From contig NW_025919591.1 of NCBI RefSeq assembly GCF_907164915.1, forward strand, positions 1 to 64,000: a stretch of 64,000 nucleotides of DNA, in the 5' to 3' direction. Each line of letters begins with the position of its first letter. The first letter of the stretch is position 1. The stretch is from Impatiens glandulifera (taxonomy: Eukaryota > Streptophyta > Magnoliopsida > Ericales > Balsaminaceae). Below the pieces are notes generated by a model. That model was given only the letters and a program-made list of their open reading frames with translations, was not told where the DNA came from and ran no database searches. Both the position numbers and the translations under genes were made by a program. Positions 10,851 through 23,438 of the stretch are shown piece after piece.

Positions 10851-11528
10851 TTTGAATGTCATTGGCGGATAGTTGAGTTCTGATTTCCTTTGGAAACTTT
10901 GTTTTTCCTATTAAACTCAAAAAAATTTATAGACACCTCATTTTACACCCCATTTATCCAATAAATAATTCGGTCTAATATAACGCTAATATTTGTTTAT
11001 TGGGCCGGGAGAACAAAAACATAAAAAAATGTGTTTTGAAAACCGACTCAAAAAAATATGAAAAAAACAATAGTCTAAACGTCAAATTTCAAAAATACTC
11101 AAGTAACGAGTGCCCTCGTAATTTCATAATGAGCAGCACGAAAAATCGTGAATTTTGAGTATAATATTGGTGCTGGAGAAAATGTACTAAAGGGTCATTT
11201 TAGAGCTAATTTCGAAGCTCATTTCTAGGTCAAAACGCCAATTTTCATAACGACTCGGTTTCTGAAACTCGTAACACATTCATATCATTCATTTTAAAAA
11301 ATTACGAATTTTGAGTATAATATTGTTGTTTGAAATTATGTACAAAAGATATTCGAAATGAAAAAAAACCAAAATATTAGTCAAACTAGTGAGTCAACTC
11401 ACAAATTAGCGAGTCAACCCAGGTCAAGGAGAAGTCAACCAGCTAAGGTGTTTGACCACCCAATTGGAAATCATATATTAGTGGAAGATGATGTCATTAA
11501 AGATGTAAGCTCGGATTATTTGAAAAGG

Positions 11529-11905
11529 ATTTATCCAAAAAGGGGTATTTGAACCCTTTGAGGTATCATTAGGCCCTAAATATGATTGAAACTTTGAAAA
11601 TTCCCCTAAGTCTTGTTTCTCAATGAAATTCGATGATTTTTGATGTTTTAAAAAGGTAAATGAGTTGTCTACATCTTCCATTCACATTCCTTGCCATCTT
11701 GGACACATAAAATGCTGAAATTCAGGCCCAAAAAAATGCGTCCAAGTTAGAATTGAATCTAACATGTCCCTACTCAAAATTTGTAACTTGAGATGTGGTA
11801 AACGAATTCGAGTGATTCAACTTGGGTTACGAAGCTAATTCATTTACCTTTTGAATGGAACTGGCCCGGATCCCTAAGTCGATATTTAAGACATGTCCCA
11901 GGGGA
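11529..11905. repeat. Dispersed repeat, copy 1 (pair at 20282-20640)
   Basis: A segment of about 370 bp containing TTTGAACCCTTTGAGGTATC, TTCACATTCCTTGCCA and TTAAGACATGTCCC recurs in the same orientation at 20282-20640 with moderate divergence. Nothing in it looks coding. It is probably untranslated or LTR sequence of an old retroelement. Confidence 0.7.
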
Positions 11906-12930
11906 GATGCAACATGTAGAGACACAATTACTGCAATAATTGATGACTCGAAGAATATTGAATTATGGCATTGCAGATTAGACCATATGAGTGAAAAATT
12001 GATAAAAAAATCTTTTGAAAAATGGTCAGATTACAGAACTAAAGTCTGTTGAACATTAGTTATGCGAAAACTACATTCTTGGGTAACAGAAAATATGAGT
12101 TTTTAAAGGTTGGGAAGAAGTTTATGAAATAAAAGCTAGAGTTGGTACACACTAATGTGTGGGACCTACACCCGTTTCTTTTATTGGCGGATCACAGTAC
12201 TACGTGATATTTATAAATGATTCGACAAGAAAAGTACCAGTTTACTTTATAAAGAACAAATTTGATGTATTTGTTGTTTTCAAGAAGTGGAAAGCTTTGG
12301 TAGAAAATGAAACAAATCAGAAGTTTAAATGCTTGAGATCTGACAACGGAGGCAAGTTCATCATTCAGATTTCAAAGAGATTTCTGTTGTGAATGGAATC
12401 GATATGGTAAAGACTTTTCTCCGAGCGTCTCAAGAGAATAGAGTAGCTAAACGGATGAATCGAACATTGAACGAGCGTGCAAGGAATATGAGATTGCATA
12501 CTAGGCTTCATAAAACCTTCTGGGTAGAAGCTATCAATACTACTGCCTATTTGATAAACATAAGACTTTCTATTCCTTTTGAATTCAAAATTCTAGAAGA
12601 AGTTTAGAGCAATAAAAAGGCAAACATTTCTTATTTGAAGTGTTTGGTTGTTTATCATATATGCATATTAATGAATGTGATATTAATAAGATTGATCCAA
12701 AATCTAATAAATGTTAGTTTTGGTGATATCGAGTTTGATTTTTGTTTCTGGGATAATCAAAATTGGAAGATCATTCATAGTTGAAACGTTATGTTCAATG
12801 AATATGTTCTCTATAACAATTGTGTTGGGAAGACATCAGATGGTGATTCCATATTGGAAGAGACTGATATAGTCGATTTGAGAGATTTTTCAGTTGGTCA
12901 TTTTCGTTAAGACACCGGACGAAGAGCCGC
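11855..12930 (+). pseudogene. Ty1/copia integrase remnant (TNT1-like)
   Basis: Frames on the plus strand give NIELWHCRLDHMSEK (gag_pre-integrase), then GPTPVSFIGGSQYYVIFIND and LRSDNGGKF (integrase core with the second Asp). Next come RVAKRMNRTLNERARNMRLH and a late integrase stretch near 12770-12870. Frameshifts and stops at several points, including TGA near 12390, break it. RT and RNase H are absent before the LTR-like end at 12973, so the copy has a large internal deletion. Confidence 0.82.
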
Positions 12931-12972
12931 TACCGATCGAGAAATGATGAAGTTAGTCTCTAAGTGAGAGAT

Positions 12973-13312
12973 TGTTGAGTTGTGGAGCATACACTTCTAA
13001 TAAACTCTACAAGAGTTAATTAGAGTTTATTGGATTTGTATTTAGGTATGGGCTTAGGCTTCACAAAGAGTTATTTACGTTTTATTACCTGAATATTTAC
13101 CCTATACATATGTTATTGTTAAGGGTTTACATGAAGAGAAACAATAATTTTATAGAGATACAGTGTGAGATAACAACTCTGTATTTCTTTTTTTATTCTT
13201 CATAGTGAAATATGATAGCGGCTGAAGTGGACGTAGTTATTTTGAGTGAACTACTATAAATTTGTGTTTTCTTGTGGATTTTTTTTTGCGTTTTTATAGA
13301 TCGTTTCAAACA
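12973..13312 (+). repeat. Probable LTR of the 11.9-kb copia remnant
   Basis: After AAGTGAGAGAT (a polypurine-like tract) the sequence TGTTGAGTTGTGGAGC begins. A possible end TTTCAAACA falls near 13312, so TGTTGA and TCAAACA would be the short inverted ends. No second LTR is in view, so the right boundary is a guess. 13313-13776 is AT-rich subtilase 3' flank. Confidence 0.45.
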
Positions 13313-15539
13313 TGTCAGATTTGGGAATATAATACAACCATTTTTTCTTTCCTAAGACTTATCTCTTATAGAAGATTGATGATTATTTATTAATTACAAT
13401 ATTATAATCAATTACATACTACTTACAATATTTCATGAACAATAACTTTATTTCAACTATTTTTCATCCTAATTTGGATTCGGATGGATCCATTTGCAAA
13501 CAAATAAAATATTTTTTTAAAAAATATAAAATATTATATTTTATAATTATATAATGAGTCATTACAAAAGAAAATTGAGAAAGATTTTTAGTGTACATGA
13601 ACTTCTTCTGACCAAAATCCATTTTGATTTAAAAGGATTAAAAAGGCTTCAAATGATATAATTAAAATTACTATCGAAGATTAAAACTAATAAGTGGACA
13701 TTCTTTCTTATTAAAAGTCTTTTATTACAAGTAAAGTTGTCAAAATATGGAATCAACAACTATGTATCCTCATAAATCAAATAAGTGAGGATCGATACAG
13801 GATGATGGGACTTCGGACTCTATGAGTTCCATCAAACCAGATTAAAGAACAAGAAATGTGATCTTGGTTCAACCATTGTCCAGTAACTGTTACAACAAAT
13901 GATTTTCTTTCGTTCAAATTGAGAAAAGAGAGAATGTTCGGCTCCACATTAATATCGATTGTGCTAATTTCTGGAATAATTGTGTTTGGCCCTTTGCTGG
14001 AAAGGGAAGCTAGGATTGGAGAACGATTCCTAACAATATCACTTCTTATTATTCTTGCCGAGTGGAATGATTTGGACTTTAGATATGATTCAACATAACG
14101 AAAATCCGGCTCACTAAGAGTAGCCGTGGGTATAGGTACGAGCATAGCATCATCTTTTGACTCAACATTTTCTCGAACAATGACCCCGTTTGCACCGGCA
14201 ATCGCTGCTATACTGATAGTGTCTGTGTTCAAACCATCGGCATCGCATAATATGATCTTTCCTTACCAATTTAGAATCAACACAGCCATGTGTACATTGC
14301 CTGACATTGAGATTTGGAAGTGATACAAGAATGAGTGGATAAATATCATAGGTTATTATCAACATAGAAAATAAGAAAGAATTTTACATTGCAAACGACT
14401 CATTACAATGGCGAGAGACCCTCTTCCATAGACCAACTCAATGCTATGGTTACTTTGGTCAAAAGAATCCACTACAGTTCTCTTGCAAAATCAAATATTG
14501 ATCACATGAAATATTAACTTTCTTAAAAACACTTTCATCATGTAAATAATGTGTATGATCTATAATACATTTTTTCTGTCATTAAAAGCTTAAATTTGGT
14601 TGCCTTCAATTGTAATTATTGGACTTAGAATGGTATACCATTATTTTCTTAGCAATTAAATTGGTCATAATTCAGTTTGGAATGTTTACAAACTAAAATA
14701 ATCATTCCAATAAGTGAAAATGTAACTTTGGTAAAAGAAAATTTGAACTTTTTGAATTTCGACTTAAACATTTTTTGGATTATTTCCTCGTAGGTCTTGC
14801 AAAATTTGCATCTTAATTGAAGGAAAATATGACAAACTAGCTAGTTAATTTAATAGAAAATGAAAAATATTTATTTTATATTTGAAGAAGATTGGAATTT
14901 GTTACTTCATTCTTTCAAATATCACAATTATTTTAAGTCTATTTAAAAAGTGGTATCTATAATAATAATAATCATTATTTTAAAATGAGTTTAAATAAAT
15001 TGAATATACTTCAACTTACTATAAGAGTGTGTCCATTTCCAAGGATAAGTTTGTTGAAGAATTTTCTATCTGAACTGGCACCCACAGAAAACAACCATGG
15101 TGCCATGCTATTTGTTCTCAACCCAATTAATCCATAATTCCCAGCCGCATGTACAGTTAAAATATCTTTCTCTATAGCATGAAATGAGCCAATAGAAATA
15201 GCATCATCACTAATATATTTGTAGGATTTCCAGCAATTGAAATAGTAATAATGTCAACATTATCAGCAATTGCATCATCAAATGCAGCTAATATATCATG
15301 GTCCATATATGAGCCACCATTACAAGCTGTGTAAGTCGCTATCCTCGCTGACGGGACACCTCCTCGAGCAGTTCCGTTTGCTATACCAAAAAAACTAGTG
15401 TTTTTAACCATATTTCCGGCCACTATGGAGGCAGTGTGTGTTCCATGACCGTCAGAAATATTTTCTGTGCTCCTAGTGGTATAGTATCTTGCTCCAATTA
15501 GTTTCCTATATCAAAGAATTATAAAATAAGCATGCAAAA

Positions 15540-15540
<1 letters not shown>

Positions 15541-15610
<70 letters not shown>
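15541..15610. repeat. (TAA)n microsatellite in a subtilase intron
   Basis: About 22 uninterrupted TAA units lie in the intron between exons 4 and 5 of the subtilase pseudogene. Confidence 0.97.
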
Positions 15611-15611
<1 letters not shown>

Positions 15612-16375
15612 TAAATACATCATGTTACATAATCATAGAAAGAAGGTGGTAAAAGTATACTTGTTACAAATGAAATTTTTGCCACCATGACAAACACCTT
15701 TCCATTTTTTTGGGAACATCAGATAAACCATGGTCAGAGAAACTCTCCAACTCACGTAACACACCGCCGTCAATATGTCCAATTATAATGTCACTTTCAA
15801 TAGTTGGATTTCGAGAAACATCAAAAGGAAGACCTAAATAACTCCAAGATCTTGTGGTTTGAGTTTGTTGTTGATTGCTTTTTAAAACTGATACAACTCC
15901 TTCAAAATCTGCAAGGAGAATACAAAAGTAATAAGTTATATCGATTATATATCACTATATCTTAATTTTTTACTTACTTCTTAACATTAATACTTCACGT
16001 TGAGTGATGTTTACAGCGAAACCATTAAAACTTCTTGTATAACTTCGAATCAATATCTTCTCAACTATACTGTAATAAAATATATTTACTTCGGATCATA
16101 GTATATATTTATTTGACTTTTTTTAAAACAAAAGTGAGTACCTTTTAGAACAACAAAATATTTAAATTATAAGATGTTTTGTATCTTAAAATTATAGTCT
16201 AATTATTTTCTAAAGTATTTGTGCCCCATAATCAAAACTAATAATATTTTCTATTTATTTTATTTTCTTAAAAAATTGAAGGTCTAGCTGTAGGATAATT
16301 TTCAAACAAGCCTGATCTATACAATAAAACAAATCATTTAGAACTATAAAAATGAAATGTTCTCATATAAACCAA

Positions 16376-16737
16376 GTAACCTAGCATAACAATTTCAATA
16401 GTTATTGCTTAAACTAAAAAAAAAACAAAAATGAAAATAAATTAAACACAAACTTGTTGTTATGGCCTAAAGCTTGGAGCATATTAACACGGTTTGAACG
16501 ATCTAAATACTCTTCTTCTTGAAGACTTCCCATATAAATGATATGTACCTGAATAAAGTAACCTAGCATAACAATTTCAATAGTTATTGCTTAAACTAAA
16601 AAAAACAAAAATGAAAATAAATTAAACACAAACTTGTTGTTATGGCCTAAAGCTTGGAGCATATTAACATGGTTTGAACGATCTAAATATTCTCATTCTC
16701 GAAGACTTCCCATATAAATGATATGTACCTGAATAAC
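16376..16737. repeat. Tandem duplication of subtilase exon 2 with its flanking intron
   Basis: Two direct copies of about 181 bp (16376-16557 and 16558-16737) carry the whole exon 2 and the same intron stretch. The copies differ by a few substitutions, one of which (TCGAGAATGAG) puts a stop in the upstream exon copy. Both keep the CAG acceptor and a GT donor. Confidence 0.9.
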
Positions 16738-17070
16738 GATACAAATATTCATCATTTTCTCATGAAAAAAAAATCAATACAAAAATTGTTCAAAATATGG
16801 TGTATCAGGTATTATTAAGAAATTTATACATGGAATCTAAATATAGTTTTTTATATGATAAACACAAAGTTTAAAGTTAATAAAAGATTACCAATTAACT
16901 AATTAAAATATAAAAAACAATATATGATAAATAAATAAAAATGTTAGTATTACTTTTCGATCATAATCGTGTATTGATTCAGACGGCAATCTAACTATTG
17001 ATACAACAAAAGAGAATAATAAAATGTAAAACAAATGCATAATGCAATAACTTGACATGATAAAACTTTA

Positions 17071-17792
17071 GGGAAAAATGTCAATTTTACCATCAAACTA
17101 TAATGAAATAATCACGTATATCACTGAACTAATTTTTGTCCGTTCATACCACTGTAATTGAGTTTAATGTTCATATATGTCACTGCTGGACAAAAACATC
17201 CAAACCGTTAAATTTTCCGTTAAATAATGACACGGTGATTGACATGTCATTTTTTTTAAAATTAATACATATTGTATTTTTATTCACTATTTTAAATAAT
17301 AAAACTTAATTTATATTTTAAAAGGCATCAATTAAAGAAATTATACATTTTGAGAAGCATTAACAATAATTAATTTCTTTTTAATTAATATATTTTCTAA
17401 CATTTATTTTTATTAATCATTCTAAATAATAAAATCTGTTAATAAAAAAATATTAATAATAAAAAAAGTGAATTATTATTAGTATCTTTCAAAATGTTTA
17501 TATTGTTTGGTTAATGTCTCTAAAAATATAAAAAAATTATAAATAAAAATTATGAATAAAATTAAAAAATAAAAAATAATATATATTAATTTTTAAAAAA
17601 ATGACATGTCAATAACACTTGTTATCATTTAACGGAAAACTTAACGGACTTGGATGTTTTTGTTAACTAGTGATATAGATGTGATATATATGAACATTAA
17701 GTTCAACTAGAGTGGTATGAATGAATAAAAATTAGTTTAGTGATATACGTGAATCTTCCGTTATAGTTCGATGATAAAATTGACATTCTTCT
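17071..17792. mobile_element. Fold-back MITE just upstream of the subtilase start codon
   Basis: Inverted arms of about 190 bp match: left AATGTCAATTTTACCATC and right GATGATAAAATTGACATT, and both arms continue through motifs such as CCGTTAA and GACATGTCA. Flanks share AACTTTA (17064-17070 and 17793-17799), a 7-bp duplication or the core of a 9-bp one. The AT-rich centre encodes nothing. The element lies 12 bp from the subtilase ATG, so the ancestral promoter is displaced. Confidence 0.8.
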
Positions 17793-19490
17793 AACTTTAT
17801 ATCCCCTTTATTCACTATAATAGAATTTAGGTAATGTCCACCCATTTAAATAAGAAAAATATTAATACATATATAGAAACACTTAAATGCTTTTATTTAT
17901 TTGATTACAAACTATTTGAAAATCCTTGGTATTATTGTTCATTTTTCAAATATTACCAACACTTACTTTTATTCTTATTTTGCTAATTATGTAGATAGAA
18001 AGATCTAGTAATTAATTAATGAAACATTCTATTTTTACAGATCTTTCTAAATAATTTTAGTCCATTTTAAAATGATAAAGCATTTTATGCGTTTCTTTTA
18101 ATAATGAGATTATTTTAACCATAGAAATCTCATTATTTTTCATGATAGAAAAATAGAATTAATTAAAGCTCATTAATTTTCATGATAGAAAAATAGAAAT
18201 TAATCAACCATTATCATATATTGTAATAATTTGAAATGAAAGAATACCTATAAATTTTGCTAGAGCATAGAGGTATCGAGTATACTTATGTACTAAAAAT
18301 AATTTATTTATACATACAAATTTGTCAAAAATGTGTCATTCTTATAATGCCTTAACATACTACCATTGCACCAAATCAATTATTATATTAAAATTCACTT
18401 GTTTAAAATAATATTTCATATATTAACTTAATGATTTATTTAAAACAATAAATATATTGAAATTATGAGTTTATTTTTAATATTTCTAATAATAAGATTA
18501 ATAATTTTAATTTATATATTATAACTATATAATTATTAAAATCAACTATAATTTAGAATAAAATATATTTAAACGGTGATTTTATTATAAATCTGTTTAT
18601 AAATTAAAATTTCTAATACATTTATTTAGAATAACTACTTAAAATATTTATTATTAAATACGAAACTTAAACACTGTAATAAACAATATTTAAAGAAATG
18701 ACTTGTTTTTAAATTTTCTATAATATTAAAATTTATTCTAGTAAACAAGAAAAGAAACAATTATATATATATTAAATAATAATGTATTATAAATAATATT
18801 ATTAATCTTATTTAAAAAATAATAATTATATTAAAAAAAATCATAATATATAATAGTTTTTAATATTATTAAATTATTGTAATAAATAAGAAAAATGTTT
18901 ATATATTTTTATCAAGGCTCGAAATTCTTATTTGTTTTGGTACGTGTGGTCAAAGGTTTTAAAGTAATTAATTACAATTAATTAATTTAATTTTTAGGCT
19001 AATTATTTTTTTTAATAAGTGAAATTTAGTACTCGCTTCTTTCTCGAACTCATAGCAATAGAGATATGATTAAAAACAATAATTAAATTAAATAAATGGA
19101 ATTTTTATTTTTAATCTCGTCACTTATTTTTTTTTAAATATTAAAATGTTTTACGTGTATAAAAATAATGTTAGAGAATTTTTAAATTCAATGTCTGATG
19201 TGACTCGAAAAAAGATAATGCGCAAATATGTTTTCAATTCTAGACATATTTTTGGACATTTTAAATTTTAAAATATTAAATAAATATCGATACGTACAAT
19301 TAATGTAAAAAAAAATAGTAGAGAATGATATATGAAAATATGAATTAAAAAAATTAAATTAAAAAAATAAATTCAAATGAGTTTTAAATAATTTTTTTAA
19401 AATATTCTAAAAATATGTTTAAGACAATTTATATTTTTTTTCGATTTTTAAAAAATATTGTAGAGCCTTTAAATATTACATAAACATTTA
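17793..19490. other. AT-rich interval without genes
   Basis: Very AT-rich DNA. A short direct repeat with CATGATAGAAAAATAGAA lies near 18140-18205. I found no ORF, RNA gene or element end. Confidence 0.6.
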
Positions 19491-20640
19491 AAATCAAAAA
19501 ATTGAAAGCAAACAGCCTAAGGGCCATTAGATCGGGTGTTAGATGGAACGACAGTTCGGGAGCGACATGGGCTGGTTGGACAAAGTCTGGACCAGGGTCA
19601 ACACGGATTGGTCTTAGGCGCTGGAAGCGAGTTTTGGTTGAGTCTTGGTTTGTGTTCAACCTCTAGCGAGACAAAACTACATATTTTGGTTTTTGTTTAG
19701 GAGGCTCTGACCGTGATTCTGAAGACATGAGAGCTTTGTCTCCCCCATTTAGAACTTGTTGGCAAGGACTTGGAGTTGTCATTCAAATGGAAAGGGTCTT
19801 AACAGAGCTCTAACGTAAAAGGTAAGTTTTAATAGGAAAAGTTGATTTTGATCTTGAAGGTTTTAATTTGAAATTCAGAGCTGGTCAAAATCTCCCATAA
19901 GTCCATTAGAATCAAAATCAACCTTTTAAACCTAACTAGTTATACGTCCGGACCAATTTAAGAACTCATTTTTTTAGCTTTTCTAAAATTTTGATTTCGA
20001 GCCAACATGCATCAAATCGACAGAAATCGGTCTTAAAAGACTTAACATCATTTAAAAAGATCTAGAATCTTTTTGAATTGTCATTAATAAGTTAAAGCTT
20101 AAAAACATAACCTTTTTTTTTAAATTAAAATATGGTATTTTCAATTTGAGTTGATTCATTCAAATTGATTCCAATTGGAAGTTTATAAATACTCTTAGGA
20201 TTAAATTCAAATTAAGAAATTGAAAAATCATGTAGTATTTAAGAACACATGAATTAAAATGTAAAAATTTTAAGTTTTAAAAGGGATTCTCCAAAAAGGA
20301 TGTTTTGAACCCTTTGAGGTATCATTATGCCTTAAACATGATTAAAACTTTGAAAATTCCCTTGGGTCTCTATCTTAATGGAATTCAATGATTTTGAATG
20401 TTTTGGAAACGGAAATAAGTCCTTTACAACTTTAATTCACATTCCTTGCCAACTTGGTTCCTCGAAATGGCCGAAAATCAGGCTCAAAGAAAATGCATCC
20501 AAGTGAGAATTGAATCTGACCACTAAAGAATTCTTAACTTGAGCTGTGGTTAACGAGTTCGAGTGATTCAACTTGGGTTAGAAATCTAATTCATTTACCC
20601 TGATTCAACATTTAAGACATGTCCCGAGGTGATTCAAATG
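19491..20640. repeat. Degenerate retroelement-like block with dispersed repeat copy 2
   Basis: This block is less AT-rich than both sides. Its right part, 20282-20640, is the partner of 11529-11905. No protein domain is readable. It is most likely the untranslated or LTR part of an old LTR element. Confidence 0.5.
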
Positions 20641-21157
20641 AACCCAAGCCTTAGTCCAGAGTCCCAGGAGTTAACTAGAGGGCATGCTTCACTTCAAAAA
20701 TGCATATCCTTAAATTTACTCTACTATTTTGGGTGAATGATCTATCATTAAAATATCTTTGAGTCATCTTTCCAAAATGGTACCAAGTAGGCCTTGTGGT
20801 TTGTCATGTAGCTCACACCAAGTCGCCGGTAGGGCCGTAACAATAGTGGTGCATATGGTGATCAGTCGTCACATTACAGTCGTTTTGTCTCAATAATAAT
20901 TACTTTTATTTTGCCAGATCTCAAAACATGGGAGTTGTAGGCAAGTCTGAAACTTTTCCAACTTATACTCACTTGTTTCATGAGGATCCTTGACCAAAAG
21001 TTATGAACGTTTAAAGTCTCGGGTGAATAAACTGCATGAAGATCGAAGGCGAAATAGATAGCAAATTCAAAAAATCACAAATAGGGTTAGGATGCATTAT
21101 TTGGGTTGATTAAAAGGGGAATTCATGATTATTGAGTAAGGCATCCACCATAAAAGT

Positions 21158-21470
21158 GCGGAAGCTGCAAGTCAACTAGATAAAGCAATCCAGGTGTATG
21201 AAGAGCCTTTATGGGTTGTTCCTTCAGGGATGTTCAACTTGTATATTTGTTTCTTAAAAGAAGCAAAGGGTGATTAAAATGAAGATATTGATTTTGTTTT
21301 ACGAACTTTAAAAATCTATAAAATGGCGGAAACCACTAATTGTATTATCGAACATCTTACATGTGAACACGTTACATTTTATTTGTAATTGTGGCGATTG
21401 AAATAAGCGAGGAAGCTGGCCGAGAAATTTTGCAAAGGAAATTTTGTTGATTCAGTATTAATTAATTAAT
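21158..21470 (+). pseudogene. UTP6-like (U3 snoRNP-associated) gene fragment
   Basis: One frame reads AEAASQLDKAIQVYEEPL, VPSGMFNLYICFLKEAKGD, a stop, KIYKMAETTNCIIEHL, CEHVTFYL, a stop, and ARKLAEKFCKGNFVDSVL. Order and wording fit the HAT-repeat region of plant UTP6, an 18S rRNA processing factor, as I remember that family. Three in-frame TAA codons show decay. The fragment ends about 65 bp before the repeat-rich CACTA-like terminus, which suggests it was captured by that element. 20641-21157 shows nothing I can assign. Confidence 0.55.
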
Positions 21471-21533
21471 CTGAACTACATATTTGTAAACCACCGCGGT
21501 TTTATTTTTGTCACAATCTTTCATCCAGCTGTT

Positions 21534-21951
21534 ATGCCTTATCTGTAATGGTTATTGAGTAAACCGTTACAGATATTAAAAGGGAAAATGAAAAACCGGT
21601 TTACTATCTGTAACGGTTTTCTCAATAACCGTTACAGATAGTATAGTTGTAACGACTTTGTAACAAAGCCGTTAATGATGACCATTTCGAAAAACTATAA
21701 AGTAATGCAATATCAGTAACGGTTATGTGAAAACCGTTACTAATACCCTTAATTCGGAAAATAGAATGTAAGCTGCAATTATCTGTAACGGTAATTCCTT
21801 ATATTCGTTACAATAACATTTTATCAGTAACGGTCTTATATAGCCGTTACTGATGTTATCATAATAGTAACGGTTTTGTATAATCGTTACTGTTAAAAAA
21901 TTTTAGTAAGGATGTTCGAGCGTCGTTACTAGTGGTCTTTTTTTTACTATG
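21534..21951. mobile_element. CACTA-like right terminus with subterminal repeats
   Basis: About ten copies of GTAACGGTT/AACCGTTAC in both orientations crowd into 400 bp. The block ends with GGTCTTTTTTTTACTATG, whose complement CATAGTAAAAAAAAGACC resembles a decayed CACTA end. The element start was not found. Confidence 0.6.
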
Positions 21952-23223
21952 ATTGATGTAATATAATAATCTTTCTTTTTTTTCTTTTTTAAAATTTAGC
22001 TGAGTGTCATAAATTAAGTAAATAATAAAGTTAAAGAAATAATTTAGTAAATAATAAAGTTAAAGAAATTGAAATAGAGGTTATTTATTATAAAATAGTT
22101 AAATAAAAATAAAATAATATAAAAATAAAATAATAAATAATAAAATCTAAATTCTAAGATTATATTGGAGTGAACATTGACCTCTCTATTATTTCTTAGC
22201 ACAATTATTATTTGAAGATGAAAAATTATTTAGACCTATTTATATAATTAGTTTATTTTTATGTGTAAATTATTAGAAAAAAAACTTATTTAAGTCCGCA
22301 TATAATATATGGTTAAAAATGTTATATATATATATATATATATTTTTAAAACAGTTAAAACATTTATTTATATATATTAAAAAAAAATGTAACTTTACGT
22401 TTAATCTTTTAAGTGTTGACTCTGGTCAGTTTGAGTTATCTATATTATATTTAAATAATTATAATAATAAAAGTTAAATAAATGTAAAGGAATGAAAATA
22501 GGAAAAATAATAAATTGAAAAGGAAAAGAAAGAATCTTAAGAATTCAGGAAAATATATTTATGTTAGTTTGAATAGAAAAATAAATATATAAAATAAAAT
22601 GTTGATTTTATTCTAAATGAATTGAGAATGAATACTAAATAGTAAAATTTTAATACTATATTCATTTTAGAATTTTTATTTGATAATTCATACGTTAAAA
22701 TAAACTAGCTTTTCAAATAATACGTTTCAGTTTAAATGTGTTTTGTTTTTCAATTTATTAGATGATGTTCCAACTTTGAATCACATCACTTATATTTTTA
22801 ATTCAATGAAATATATGAAATTTAATATTTATTTAACAAAAATATAACATGTTAAAGTATGAAAAACAATATTTATTAAAAAAGATAATTAAAATTATTA
22901 ATGCTTTATTTTCACATTAGAGCATAACAATTATATTTTAAACTATTTTTCCATTTACTGTTAAAAAAATATATTTCAAAAATATAAAAAGAATAAATTT
23001 ATAAGATTAACTGTCAAATTTGTTAAAAATAAAAAATAATAAAATTACTAAAAGTACAAATTAGTTAATGCTCCAACTAGTCTCATTTTTCGTTAAAATT
23101 TAATTTAAAATAACAAATATATTATAGTAATATTTAGTACAACAAATTCTACTTTAATCTTAATTCCATAGTCTATAAATTCCAAATTATATTTTTAATA
23201 CAATATCTCATCTACATTTAAAA
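21952..23223. other. Aspartic-protease upstream segment (paralogous promoter DNA)
   Basis: AT-rich DNA. 21970-22275 matches 58970-59104 plus 60038-60160, and more loosely 40660-40780. It leads into the aspartic-protease signal-peptide start at 23224, so it is probably ancestral promoter DNA of that family. It contains short AT runs near 22326 and no other feature. Confidence 0.6.
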
Positions 23224-23332
23224 ATGACAATCATTTCTTTATACCAAACAATACCAATAGTTCTAGTTTTTTATTTGGTGTTCCAAAATTTAAATTCTTA
23301 CAATACACCTACTTCAAAACCAATTGTTAACG
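23224..23332 (+). pseudogene. CDR1-like aspartic protease, copy A (signal-peptide fragment)
   Basis: ATG 23224 reads MTIISLYQTIPIVLVFYLVF and up to TSKPI, which parallels the starts at 27186 (MTTISLYPSIILVFYSMF) and near 41682. After SKPI the sequence turns into upstream-type DNA also found at 22965-23075. The copy is therefore truncated by an unequal exchange. Nothing of the enzyme domain remains. Confidence 0.7.
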
Positions 23333-23438
23333 AAAAATTATATTTAAAAAAAATAAAAAAGAATGAATTTATAAAATTAATTGTCAAATTTGTTAAGAAT
23401 AAAAAATATAAAATTACTAATAGTATAAATTAGTTAAT

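Larger units (their letters stand above)
13777..17058 (-). pseudogene. Plant subtilase (SBT4/cucumisin-like) pseudogene lacking the catalytic Ser block
   Basis: The minus strand shows an exon series with GT/AG borders. Exon 1 (17058-16954) starts MSSYCIMHLFYILLFSFVVS, a signal peptide. Exon 2 is present twice (16728-16634, 16548-16454; VHIIYMGSL, inhibitor I9). Exon 3 is 16069-15978 (RSYTRSFNGFA). Exon 4 is 15908-15661 and carries the Asp region as IIIGHIDGG. Exon 5 is 15505-15020, with DGHGTHTAS and AAGN of the oxyanion Asn. The last exon (about 14365-13777) has a PA-like GANGVIV and SSKGPNTI. It then jumps straight to the C-terminal domain, so the GTSMSCPH serine block is missing. Frameshifts lie in a 7-A run in exon 4, before the AISIG motif of exon 5, and near 14240. 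Such enzymes are normally secreted endopeptidases; this copy cannot be one. Confidence 0.93.
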
